From positions 1-23,557 of the forward strand of contig DF237871.1 in the NCBI GenBank assembly GCA_000708835.1: 23,557 nt of DNA, given 5' to 3'. Below are positions 1 through 9,691 of the stretch, piece after piece. The stretch comes from Klebsormidium nitens. Lineage: Eukaryota; Streptophyta; Klebsormidiophyceae; Klebsormidiales; Klebsormidiaceae. The translations under genes were made by a program, and so were the position numbers. Numbering within the stretch: the stretch's first letter is position 1; every line of letters starts with the position of its first letter. Below the pieces are notes generated by a model that searched no databases, was not told the DNA's origin, and saw nothing but the letters and a program-made list of their open reading frames with translations.

Positions 1-358
1 TTATCCTACGACGATCTTGACGGCCCTCGCCGGTTATTCAATGCACGGACGCATCAAGGAAGACAAACCAGAGATTTGTTGGTGTCAAAAATGGCGGATG
101 TCGAGTGATATATGTCGGTTCTTGAGCTGTCGGCTGCCGGTTCCCTCGAACAAGGCGGTCCGTGGCGTTTTCTTCTGACACTGGTTGAATAGCGAACGTC
201 AGGAGGAAGCCATGCCTCGAGCAGCGCTGCCAGCATTCACACTAGACCTGTCTGTTTGAATCTTCCCCGAGTGGCAAGGCCTGTAGTACAGGGCAGGCGC
301 AGCATGATGCAGCAAGGGCGCGTTTGTCGGTCCTTCCAGGCAACAGGGCAGTGCTCGT
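1..358. other. Upstream flank of the CCR4-like gene, no gene seen
   Basis: I see no convincing coding region here on either strand. The short open frames have no recognisable motif and no neighbouring splice sites that would extend them. A stop codon at 305-307, in frame with the ATG at 359, closes the upstream reading frame. The stretch most likely holds the 5' UTR and proximal promoter of the nuclease gene. I cannot point to a clear TATA box. Confidence 0.4.
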
Positions 359-3300
359 ATGGATCCAGATGCCGCTGATGCCTATCAGCCACCAGCCAAT
401 GAAGAGGATGCAACGCCGTGCGCAGATTTCTCTGGTCGAGCAGCACCACTGGTGAGCGTACATCAGCGGATCTCCTGGCCAGAGCCACGTGGGTGGCAGG
501 GTCCAACGTCAGTGCCACACCCAAGCAGAAGCTCGCCGTGGCAGCCGGAAGGGGGGCGAGGCAGCTGGCAGTGGGGCCAGAGCAGAGGGGGCCGGGGCAA
601 TGGGGGCCCCGTGAGAGGAGGCCCAGGGAGGGCGTTGAGCCCCGGGCATGAGATACGGCGGTGGCTGTATCACTCCAAGCAACGGGGGAAGGTCATTGAC
701 GGTGAGCTCCTGGCTGAGCAGGTGTCACATCAGTCGGCAGGGAAGCTAAGTATAGTCGGCGAAAGGGCATCCTTTCCATGCAGCTACAGTGATGGTTTTG
801 ATCCGATCTGAGGGACTACTCGCAGCACATGGAGCTCAAGGATACTGTGCAGCATGCTCTTTGAAAGTACTTTGTGGTCACATCATTGAGCAATCACATC
901 AGTGGCATCGTGCTTTGGCCAGTGTAAGCACAGCATTGCAACGCTTCCTGTCGCTTATGCACGCTTTCTTTTTGTGCACGCACCTCAAACGTTCACAGCG
1001 ATCCGTTTGCTGATCTTGCTCACAAGAGAACTGTTCTCCTGACGCGCAGGCTCCTTCCTGGCGGTGTCATACAACATCCTGTCCAGCCAGCTGGCAGCGG
1101 ACCATGCCCCGGAGCTGTACTGGCACGTGCCTCCGGCAGTGCTGGCCTGGGAGAACAGGCGGCGTGCCATCCTGCAGGAGCTGCGACAGCTGGCACCCGA
1201 CATCATCAGTTTGCAGGTAAGAGCGGAGGATTCATGGTACCCACATGGTGGAGAAGAGGTGCACCGGACGAGTAAGTGGGAACCATAGATTGACTTGCGA
1301 CTCGGTATAAACTGCATTGGAGCTGGAGCACCTGCTTGTTTGGGCTAAAGAATTTCAACATGGTCGACAAAGAGTATGCTAAAGTTGTTGATAGACACGA
1401 GGAATCAAGGTGGGAAATGAAGAGTCTCTTTGCGTCTTGAGACCCACGAGGTTCTCCAACCAAGGAGCTTTCCATGCTGTCAACAGCCCTGGGATGCATT
1501 TCCTCCTACAGGAGGTGGACCACTTTGACGAGATCCAAGCTGACCTTGCCAGCCTGGGCTATGAGGGCACCTTCAAAGTAAGCCCGGCAGCCCTCCAATA
1601 CAGGTGGGGCGTTCCACTCGCATCTGCCTCAGGTTGACTGGTAGCCAGGAAGGTCGTCAAACGGTGTGTGACATAGGGCGTGCGCGATGCCGGTTTTGTG
1701 ATTCACCTTCTTAGCAGCTGTAATTGCGTTGCCTGTGCAGGGCAGGACGGGCGCTGAGATGACGGACGGCTGCGCTACCTTTTGGAAGGCAGACGCGTAA
1801 GCCGCCCTTTAGCGTAGGAGACGAACCTTTACGGTGGCACACTCTGCTTCCCATGAGGACAGCCATTGGCGCATGAAGAAGATCTCCTCCGGCCACAACG
1901 ACTTCGTGCGTTGGATGGATACAACTGAGGTCTGTACAGGCATAGTCTCCTGTTCGCGTTTGTCGCACTGCAGTCTGCGAACCTGGCGTTGCTCTGCTGC
2001 AGCTTCTCCCTGGTGGCTGTGGAGGAGCTCGAGTTCCGGGACCTGAACCTGCGCGAGAACGTCGCACTGCTGGCCGTGCTCAAGGTGACGCCCTCTCCCT
2101 GCGATCCTGCCGCCCCATTCGCTCCGCACAGCAATGACAACATGAGAGCGCTGATGCTATGAGCGCAGGTGCAATTGCGGCCTTGTCTCTGATGTGAACA
2201 ACGTTAGTCTCGTCAAGGTTTAAGTTGTGTTCTTGTGATTCTTGGGTCGAGTCCTGATTGTGGTTCCCCGTTGTCCCTGCAGCATCAGGCGGCTCCAGAT
2301 GCGCCAGCAAGGTACTGGGCAGCTCTGAAAGCTTGTGCTCCTTTTTGACGCACACTAAACTGATCCCGATTCTGTCAAGGGCCAAAAATTTTCTTTTCAG
2401 AAAGCGACTCTCTCGAAAAGGCTATAAGCATCTGTCTGGTATCGTGCGAAGCTTCTGAAAAGCACCATTTAGGTTTGCAAAGCTGTGCATCGTCTGTGGG
2501 GCCAGGCTCCTGGTGGTGGCCAATACGCACATACTCTTCAACCCCAAGCGCGGCGACATCAAGCTGGCTCAGGTGACTCTCGCGCTGAATTGCAGAAATA
2601 AGGATGCGTCTGTCTCTATACAGTTTGAGTTTTGGCGATGAGTACATAGGTACACATAGTTCCGTGGCAATGGCCTTAATACTGCCACATTGACGCTGGC
2701 ATTGGACAGATGCAGTCGCCCCACGGACTACGACCCTGCGACCACTGCCTTTTCGCAAGCAAGCTGTGCGACTTCCTGCCTGCTCTAGGTGCTGATTAAA
2801 ACGCTGCATGGCCCGGTAACGTCTCCCTTCTATTGCTTATCTTCGTTGGTTGACGTCGTCATCTTCCGTGGACGCAGCTGCGGCATCTATTGGCGCAAGC
2901 GCACGAGCTGGCGCAGCAGCACGCGGGCGCGCCAGTCCTGGTCATGGGCGACTTCAACAGCTCCCCCGAGGTGAGGCTCAAGTGCGGCACTATTGGTCTT
3001 GGAAAGACATCAGAGACCCGTCACTTGGGGCATGGTGCTTGAAGAAGACATAGCCGCTGATTCGACCTGCCTGAAATGATCAAAAGCTGTTCTACTTTGT
3101 TGTAAGAAAGGAAGGCCTTCCTCTGACCACCTTGGCGGTGATGCTATTGTGGCACTCGACAGAAAATATCAGAGTCGGATTTTCCTTGATCGAATTTAGT
3201 TTCGAAGACTCGCCCTGATTGAAATTACGCTTCGTAAGTATTTCAATTCGCTCGTCCATGGCTTGCCTTTCCTTCAAATGGTCGTCCTTTTCTGACCTCA

Positions 3301-6300
3301 ACAAGACATCCAAGCTAGGACCCGATCGCATCAGCCACTTCCTGGCGGTCAAACCTCGTGTCGAGGCCTGTTAGCCCTTCTCTGTCACCTCATGCTCGGC
3401 TCAAACGACCGCGTGTGCAGAGTGCCCTGTACCAGTACCTGTCCACGGGTCAGCTCGACCTGGCCGCCACAGATCGGCGCAACATGTCTGGCGGGATGGA
3501 GAGCGTCTGGCACGACGGCCGCCCCTGGCAGCCCTACCGTCCCAGCACCCGCATCAGCATCCTGCCAGAACCCTCACAGTAAGGCCAGCGCCGCAACCGT
3601 GATGATGGATACCTGGAATCAGAGAAAATTGGGTTCTCTTGAGCGCTTGATTTTTGAGCCTGCAGTTGGCCGCTGATAAGATATCTAGCCAAAATTCAGC
3701 GCTTGCGGAGTGCTTGAAGACGGCTATGAGCTGGACCCAGCACGCGATAGCGGGCGTCTGGGCCCCATGGTCCTAAATGCATCATCACTACGTAGTGGTG
3801 CGGGATCCCAGCGAAGAGCCTGTGATATTGGCGAGAGCAGTTGGAAGGCGTCTTCGACGAAGAGACCCGTCCGTTCTTTCAGGTCGTCATAAATTGCCGG
3901 GAATTTCAACTTGGTCAAAATATCACAGCCGGTCGCTTCTTGGACTTCTTAGAGAAGAGAACACCGTCCTTACGGCCAACCCCAAAGCATTCGTCACTGC
4001 ACTGCGTAAGAGAACGACGTGCGCTTGTCTCATTGTAGGTCCATCCTCCCTGTGTCGTCCACCGAAGCCGCCAGAAGGGGCATTTCTGAGTCCCAAAACG
4101 CGCAAGCAGTTGCAGCAGGCAGCGCCGACGAAATACTGGAGGAGATCCCGGTTGAGCGAGGTCCCGAGGGAGCAGATGCGCCTCGTTTCGAGACGCCGGA
4201 CGACCCCGCGGTGCAGAGCGGGTTTACCGGGCTGTCGGCAAGCTTGGGGCGGGCTCTGAACAATGAGCCGGGGCTTGAGCTAAAGAGAGGCCGGGGCGGC
4301 CAACCGGGGCCGACCAACGAGTGGCCTGCCAGCGGGGACAGCGATCGGCAAAGGGGGTCGGGGATGGACACCGAGGAAGAGCAAGTCCCGAGGAGGCGAA
4401 GGCTGCAATCGGAGGGAGCGACCGGGGGCCCTGCTGCGGATTCGGACCGGGAGGGAAGCGGGACGTCGAGCAGTGGGCAAGCGGAAAGTGCCCAGAACAT
4501 TGGATTCCGTGACCGGCCGCCTGATTCGGAAGAAGCGCCAGAGTTGGCGGAATCGACGCGAGCGCCTGCAGGTGCTGAGATTGCGGGAACGAGTCGTCAG
4601 CAGCTGAGCGGCGGAGAAAATTTTCCCCAGCTTCTAGTGAATGGCTCTCTGGGGCTTGAATCGACGTCTACTCCCGCAGCAGCGGAGCCGAGCGGTCGTG
4701 CCGGTGTCAGCAGCGGATGGCAGTCGCAGCAGCGGAACAATTGGGGCCGGAGGCGGCCGCCTGGCATCGATTATGTATGGGAAGAAGAGGAGTTCTTGAT
4801 TGCGGCCGGGGGGGGCAGGGATAGCGTGGTGAGGCACCCCCTGGACGGACTGAGGAGTGCCTACGCTACCGTGCGACAGCCGCGGGTGAGCTGCCGGAAG
4901 TCCGCCCTGTGCTTTTGCAGATTGCACTCTGGCGTTGATTGGACAGGTCAAATGACTGGGCCTGCTCTAGGTGAAAGGTTATGTTTGAGGCTTTTGAAGT
5001 TAGTCAGGCAAGGATGACAAGCGCAGCTCTCCAGCTCTGCTTTTTCCAGCTCCCCAGGTGTGCGTTCCTTCACATTCTTCTAACTACTGTTCGTAAGTAC
5101 ACTCTTCATCAGGTTATAATGTCAGGAGCGCCCTGCTTTGGCGTTGCAAGTAAGTTCCCTCGACATAAGGCTGCGAACGTTGAGCGGTGGCAAAAGTCGA
5201 GTGTTTGTGTCTTCTACCTGGCATAAAGTAGTCTGGTGGTCGTTTTGCAGTTCCGAGGGGAGGCAACTTGCGCTAGGGAGCCTGCGTGCACCACATTCCA
5301 TGGCAAAGCCCGGGGGACCGTCGACTACATCTGGTGAGCCTCGAGGCCGACAACTCTGCTGCACCATTGACGGCATGTGCTCGCGATTGCTCGGGCTTAG
5401 ACACTAGCCTTCTGTACACAGTTTAGCTGCAATTGAGAACGAAGGGGGGCCCCAACATGTAATTCCCATTAGCTTTTGCGGATTGGTTGGAGCTTTTGAG
5501 CCGCGTGATGATAGAAAGCTTTTGTTACGACCGTTCCAAAGAGTGGCACAGCAACAGTGCAGGCATGCTAAAGAGGCCATGCCTTTGTCTCAAGCCAACC
5601 TCGGCTGAAATAGCACAGAAAACGAAGAAACGTAACCCGAATGGATGCCCTTACAGACTGCAGCCCGTATGAACCGCTCTTAATTTCAGTCGGTCCACCT
5701 GTTCTCCAACCTGACGTCGGACACCCTTTTCCTGAGGCTGCATCGGGGGACGCCATGGCACTGGCTTTTGTAGCGCTTGTTGCGTGCTGACGCGGGCCTG
5801 CTCACCTGCTGTCGTATAATTCTCTTTCCGCCCAGGTTCTCCCCTGGCCTCCGCCCGATCCGCGTCCTCGACACGCCGCCCATGCAGAGCCTGCAGCGCC
5901 TCCGAGGGCTACCGACCGAGGTCAGTGCAAAACTCTGCTATAAAGAACGGGCTTTGCTTGGTATATTACCCCGTCCGAGCGGTACGGGTTCTTGCAAGGG
6001 ACTATGCAAGCAGGACTACCAGTGGACCAGAGCGCACAGTCCTGAAAATGAGTTGGTGTCTGTTCCACAGAAATCTCGCTTTCACGGCGTGAATTTGCTA
6101 GCAGGTTGGACAACCTATCAAGGATCCTCGTTTTACGGAAAGACCTGGGCCCACGGTTCTCGTTGCGCTGGACAGGCTTTCTTTCTCGTTTTCACGGAGG
6201 CTGTCTTCACGAGGCCGTATATCACTGACAGGTGCGCTCTCTGCAGCGATGGCCAAGCGACCACTTCTGCATAGCGTCCGAATTCGCTTTCGTAGCGGAT

Positions 6301-6309
6301 AGCAAATGA
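359..6309 (+). CDS. CCR4/Angel-type EEP nuclease, CCR4-6-like (13 exons, about 712 aa)
   Basis: Predicted Mg-dependent endonuclease/exonuclease/phosphatase-fold nuclease of the CCR4 (poly(A) deadenylase) family, closest in pattern to plant CCR4-6 and animal Angel proteins. Exons: 359-701, 1050-1216, 1512-1577, 1741-1796, 2003-2084, 2283-2311, 2506-2572, 2878-2970, 3421-3578, 4039-4885, 5251-5333, 5836-5920, 6247-6309. All junctions are GT-AG and in phase, totalling 2139 nt. Catalytic signatures in order: SYNIL (N123), QEVD (E171), DGCATFWK (201-208), NTHILFNP (H256), GDFNSSP (D295, N297), GTVDYIW (D661) and the terminal PSDH (D697, H698). All expected EEP active-site residues are therefore present. 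Residues 64-92 are RGG-rich, suggesting RNA binding. Exon 10 (355-636) is mostly a disordered acidic/Ser/Gly insert with an RRRR patch at 472-475. There is no leucine-rich repeat as in yeast Ccr4. The start is the first ATG after an in-frame stop at 305, but its context is weak (C at -3), so exon 1 is the least certain part. Deadenylase activity is inferred from the family. Confidence 0.85.
2789..2815 (+). other. Possible 27-nt in-frame microexon in the CCR4-like gene
   Basis: Between exons 7 and 8 there are nine sense codons (VLIKTLHGP) flanked by an AG acceptor (2787-2788) and a GTAACG donor. They are phase 0 on both sides, so inclusion would keep the frame. The family pattern runs directly from KLAQ to the helix LRHLLAQAHEL, and the distance to GDFN matches plant CCR4-6 only when these codons are left out. 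I therefore excluded them from the main model. A cassette microexon remains possible. Confidence 0.25.
4039..4885 (+). other. Exon 10: long disordered insert in the EEP domain
   Basis: An 847-nt exon in a gene whose other exons are mostly under 170 nt. It encodes residues 355-636. From about 360 to 600 the sequence is rich in Glu, Gly, Ser, Ala and Pro, with no predicted globular pattern and a basic RRRR cluster at 472-475. The end returns to family sequence with HPLDGLRSAY (619-628). The insert lies between the GDFN and VDYIW catalytic blocks, so it must loop out of the fold. As I recall, land-plant CCR4-6 carries an insert at the same place, which supports the assignment. Confidence 0.75.
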
Positions 6310-7459
6310 CTATGCCCAACTTACCACGGACGGGGACGCCAAAGCTTTAAAGTAGGTAGATATTGGAGCAGGAAGCGGTCAGAAGTTCTTGATTCCGTAA
6401 GGTCGAACGAACGCGGATAGGTATCGAAGGTACAAGACTATGCTACGTCATAACGGTGCGCTCTCAGTAAGGTGTACAAGTCATAGAGGATCCTTGTTCT
6501 TTCTTGCGAAAATGTTCAATCAGTGGCTGCCGTGTGGCAGTCGCGTTCAGCACGCAAAATTTGACGAACATGGATACGGTTTGGTCAACGTTTCTATGGT
6601 GAATTATATGGCGCGTGCGCTGTTACGAGAAGTCTTAGCGGAGGGGCATGATCAAAGGTTCATGTGACACCTGCCCGGCCCTTACGATCGATGCACGGCC
6701 TGCACATGGACAGTGCAGTTGCATAGTTCAGTGCATGGCGAGCACGTACGGCACTGTTCAACACACACATGTGGGTAGGAAGGCATCTGAAACATTGCTC
6801 ATCCACTATAAACGAACGCGGTCCCACATGGGATCGATACCATGCATGTTGCAGCCTAAAATTCCATCTGCACTTTGAGGGCCCGGGCCAGATCAAAACG
6901 CTTTTTACCATTCAGCATTGCAAACTAGCTGGCCCTCAACCTGCAATACCATCCTGAGCAGGATGATACCTGAGTCGTGCCCAATGGCTGATGAGGCTAA
7001 TCGGGCGTTGATGAACTGGAGAATACATTGTCAGGCTCGTTGCTGGCCAGTCCTTAGATGGATCTAACTGATATTCATGCGCGCCCGAGAGCTTCTCGTG
7101 GTAGTGGCGGGCACGTAGTCGCTGCCAGCGCTTGGCATGGCTGTACGCGCCTGCTCAAGCGGTCGTTACGCCAAAGGAACGAGGCGCCAAAGAAGATACC
7201 AGGTGAGTTCAATATTGTCCACAGCCAACAGAATAAGTAAGAAAATTTTCTGAAAGCTGCCGTTTCATTGATCGTTGTACTGGTTCAACCGACACCGAAT
7301 CTGCTAGAATCCGCTTTCAAAGAAGCAACCTGTACATATCCTGTTACCATTGGCACCAACGGGTTTGCCAAAAATAGAATCATATTCTAGCCTGCAATGC
7401 TATGGACGTTGCAACAAACAAGCTTGTACAGTCCAATTGCACCAGAAGACCTGTTAAGC
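6310..7459. other. Intergenic region between nuclease and orphan gene
   Basis: About 1.15 kb between a plus-strand and a minus-strand gene, so it should hold both 3' ends. Open frames such as the one at 6440-6667 have no recognisable motif, family resemblance or splice continuation, and I do not call them. A small inverted repeat (TAGAAT/ATTCTA around 7374-7389) is too short to interpret. No tRNA-like fold or mobile-element ends were seen. Confidence 0.4.
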
Positions 7460-8317
7460 TCACGACGTGGTTTGTTCTTCATTTAGATTTGAGGTGCTGT
7501 CAGTCTCCCACGGTGCCGCCTTTAGGGACGCCTTGGCAGCAGCTATCTCCTTGTGCAGCTTGACCTTTTTGACTTCTCCCAGCGCTTGTTTGATAGCTTT
7601 CCTAAACGCTAATGCATTCTTGACGGAGGGGTCTGATGGCACATAGGAGTCGAAAATGCGCTCGTCCCGCGTGCCCGAGAACGGTATCTTGGAGTTGGAC
7701 CAAGTCATCAGGCAATCAAGCAAGCACTCTATCCTCTCTCTCAACTTCACTCCCTCTGCTGACTCGGCCAGCCAAATGGATTCGCTCTCAAATAATGTCC
7801 CAATCACTTCTGGCCACAGCTCCTGGCCGTTCAGAGCAACATGATAGGGACTGCTTCCCAAGAAAATTTCCACCAGGAAGCATGCAAACGTATTGACGTA
7901 ACTCTGCGCTTCATATGGAAAATCTGGAAAGTATTCAAGGCCATCTTTCCCGTCGAGACTGAGGATGAAGGGGAACATTTCCTGGGATAAGGTGGTAGGA
8001 AATTCGTCGCCATATTTTTGCCAACAGAGTTGAAACCGTGCTGCGTGCGCCTCGTAATACACATTCCTCGTCACTTTGTTCTCTCTGATGGCGTCATCGC
8101 AGTCCACGAGCTCCTTGAAGACCCATGGTATGACAACTGAAGGAATGGCAGCGGGCTTCTCTTTTGCTGAGCCTCCCACTTCCTGCGCAGCCCGCGCTCC
8201 CTGCACATCGTCATGTGCCATGCCTTTCTGAACCTGGTCAGCAGACACGTCCTCGTTGTCTGGCAAGGACCGCTTGCCCAGGATTGGTCGCGTAATGGAA
8301 GAAAGAAAAGCCCTCAT
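7460..8317 (-). CDS. Hypothetical protein, single exon, 285 aa
   Basis: Uninterrupted frame from an ATG at 8317 to TGA at 7460-7462. A longer version would need a GTG start at 8344, which is unlikely in a eukaryote; an in-frame TAA lies just upstream of that. I do not recognise the family. Residues 1-19 are basic and Ser/Arg-containing and could be a weak organelle-targeting or disordered leader. Residues 20-57 are a polar linker. Residues 58-237 look globular, with regularly spaced aromatic residues (PWVFKELVD, VYYEAHAARFQLCWQKYG, EYFPDFPYE). Residues 238-267 form a Lys/Ala-rich amphipathic helix, possibly a coiled coil, followed by an acidic polar tail. There is no clear signal peptide, membrane span, metal site or catalytic motif. 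It is the only intronless gene in an intron-rich window, which could mean a retrocopy or a young gene. Length and globular composition make chance unlikely, but an additional upstream exon cannot be excluded. Confidence 0.65.
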   Translation of the reverse strand: MRAFLSSITRPILGKRSLPDNEDVSADQVQKGMAHDDVQGARAAQEVGGSAKEKPAAIPSVVIPWVFKELVDCDDAIRENKVTRNVYYEAHAARFQLCWQKYGDEFPTTLSQEMFPFILSLDGKDGLEYFPDFPYEAQSYVNTFACFLVEIFLGSSPYHVALNGQELWPEVIGTLFESESIWLAESAEGVKLRERIECLLDCLMTWSNSKIPFSGTRDERIFDSYVPSDPSVKNALAFRKAIKQALGEVKKVKLHKEIAAAKASLKAAPWETDSTSNLNEEQTTS

Positions 8318-9691
8318 GACCGACGCTGTCTGCTGAAGCGCCACTAGGCGCCTGGTCTGTCTTCTTTATTGCCTTTGTCAACTGAGGCTTTGTTCAAGGC
8401 CGAAGGGATCGGCAGATAACACAGGTGCGCGGCCGCGCGGCCGCGAGCAGCTCAGTCGGGCGGTCCGTGTCAAAGGGTCTACTGTACAGAGCTACGCAGC
8501 TACTTCTTGTTGAACGGTGGGACTGGGTGGGCGCCGTTTGCTGTGCCTTAGCTACAGTATGTAGCTCGCTCTTGTATGCCGAGGTATCATGGGCACCCCC
8601 GTAAGCTTAACAATCTCTGTTAGTCGATCGCCACTCACTTCTTGCGCACCCTTTCACAAGTCTCAGCTATGAACATACTATAGTATCTTTTAGTAAAACA
8701 GGAATGGCCCAGAGACAGCGAGCTTTGTTTGAAGCTCTGTGCGAACATTGTATTGGACTTCAACGTTCCGGATGACTCCATCGGCACCAAACGTTCATCT
8801 CGAGGCGAGGCCAAAATCCAGCGAAGACAGACTACAGCATGCAGAATTATGTCGCCTTGTGCCACCTTGTGGTCTATTCTTCAAATCAATGTTATGCGGA
8901 AAGTTGGCAGAGTAGTTGCTATTTGAGCGATTAAGCAGGGCCCTCTTACTGTTACATCAGTCAATCTGCTTCATGAGCAAGTGAAATCCTTCTTTCTGCA
9001 ATACTTCACGGTGTTTGCTTCGTTTCAAGTTTTCCGGCTCTATCAAGCTCAAAGACGGAGTTGATCGAAGCTAGCGACACAAGGCCACGTTAAACTTAAA
9101 GCGCAGGTCTCGTCCAGATATGTGGTCAGAAGGCGGCATCTTTGCTTTCTTCCTGCCTTCAGCAGCTTCTGCTCCTTATGCGGATTGCTTGTCGTGCGCT
9201 TAGCGTCCTATGGAAGTTCTGATCTTTGAACTGGTGATCTCTGATCAGACTCTGCACATCAAGATCCAATTTGGTAAGAAAGGCTGTTCACAGCTGGCCT
9301 GTGCAAGCAAAGGACGTGGCTTGACTATAAGCTAAAAAATGGGCTTACAAAATAAGGTTTTCTATGGCGAGGCACCGAAGTCGCAATAGCATCCTGCTGG
9401 AGTCAAATTGGGGTCCATGCTGCGGCAGAGGTCGTGAAAAAAGGACTGCCCATGATCATGCAGAGTCTGCAACAAAACGAGAAAGAAAGGCCGCTGCAGT
9501 CTGGACGGACGGGCCCCTGCATTCTTGTATGCAATCAGCGTCAAAGGAGGGTAAGCTGGGACCTCCAGGAATCCAGATCTGGACAGAAGGAAAGCAGCTA
9601 GGAGAGACTAATTGGATACGAGACGCCCAGTCATTCAGCTCGGGCCTTCGAAGAACAGCAAACTCTGCCGTCAGTCTTTTGAAGCTCAAAG
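8318..9691. other. Divergent intergenic region (orphan gene and GH16 gene)
   Basis: About 1.37 kb between the start codons of two divergent genes, so it should contain both promoters and 5' UTRs. An open frame at 9364-9816 overlaps the GH16 first exon in the wrong frame and does not splice in phase, so it is not called. A GC-rich palindrome sits at 8428-8445. I see no RNA gene or transposon ends. Confidence 0.4.
8428..8445. repeat. 18-bp perfect GC palindrome with two overlapping-context NotI sites
   Basis: The 18 bases from 8428 to 8445 are all C or G and read identically on both strands, containing GCGGCCGC twice. The palindrome lies about 111 bp upstream of the orphan-gene ATG, in otherwise mixed-composition sequence. 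It could be a regulatory binding site, part of a GC-rich core promoter, or chance. Confidence 0.8.

Noticed and set aside
1834-2046. Possible extra exon between exons 4 and 5 of the nuclease gene
   Set aside because: The family sequence runs directly from FWKADA to FSLV with exact phase agreement between 1796 and 2003, so the intervening sequence fits an intron.
5690-5772. Open stretch between nuclease exons 11 and 12
   Set aside because: VDYIW joins in phase to FSPGLRPIRVLDTPP, which matches the family spacing. Including this stretch would interrupt it.
6440-6667. 75-aa plus-strand open frame downstream of the nuclease gene
   Set aside because: It has no recognisable family, no splice continuation and no other coding signal, so it is likely chance.
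6984-7060. Possible C/D-box snoRNA (TGATGA near 6989 and CTGA near 7067)
   Set aside because: No terminal stem pairing the ends was found and the box spacing and flanks are not convincing; such short boxes are common by chance.
8317-8344. Longer orphan-gene start using GTG at 8344
   Set aside because: Eukaryotic nuclear genes rarely start at GTG, and an ATG nine codons downstream is available.
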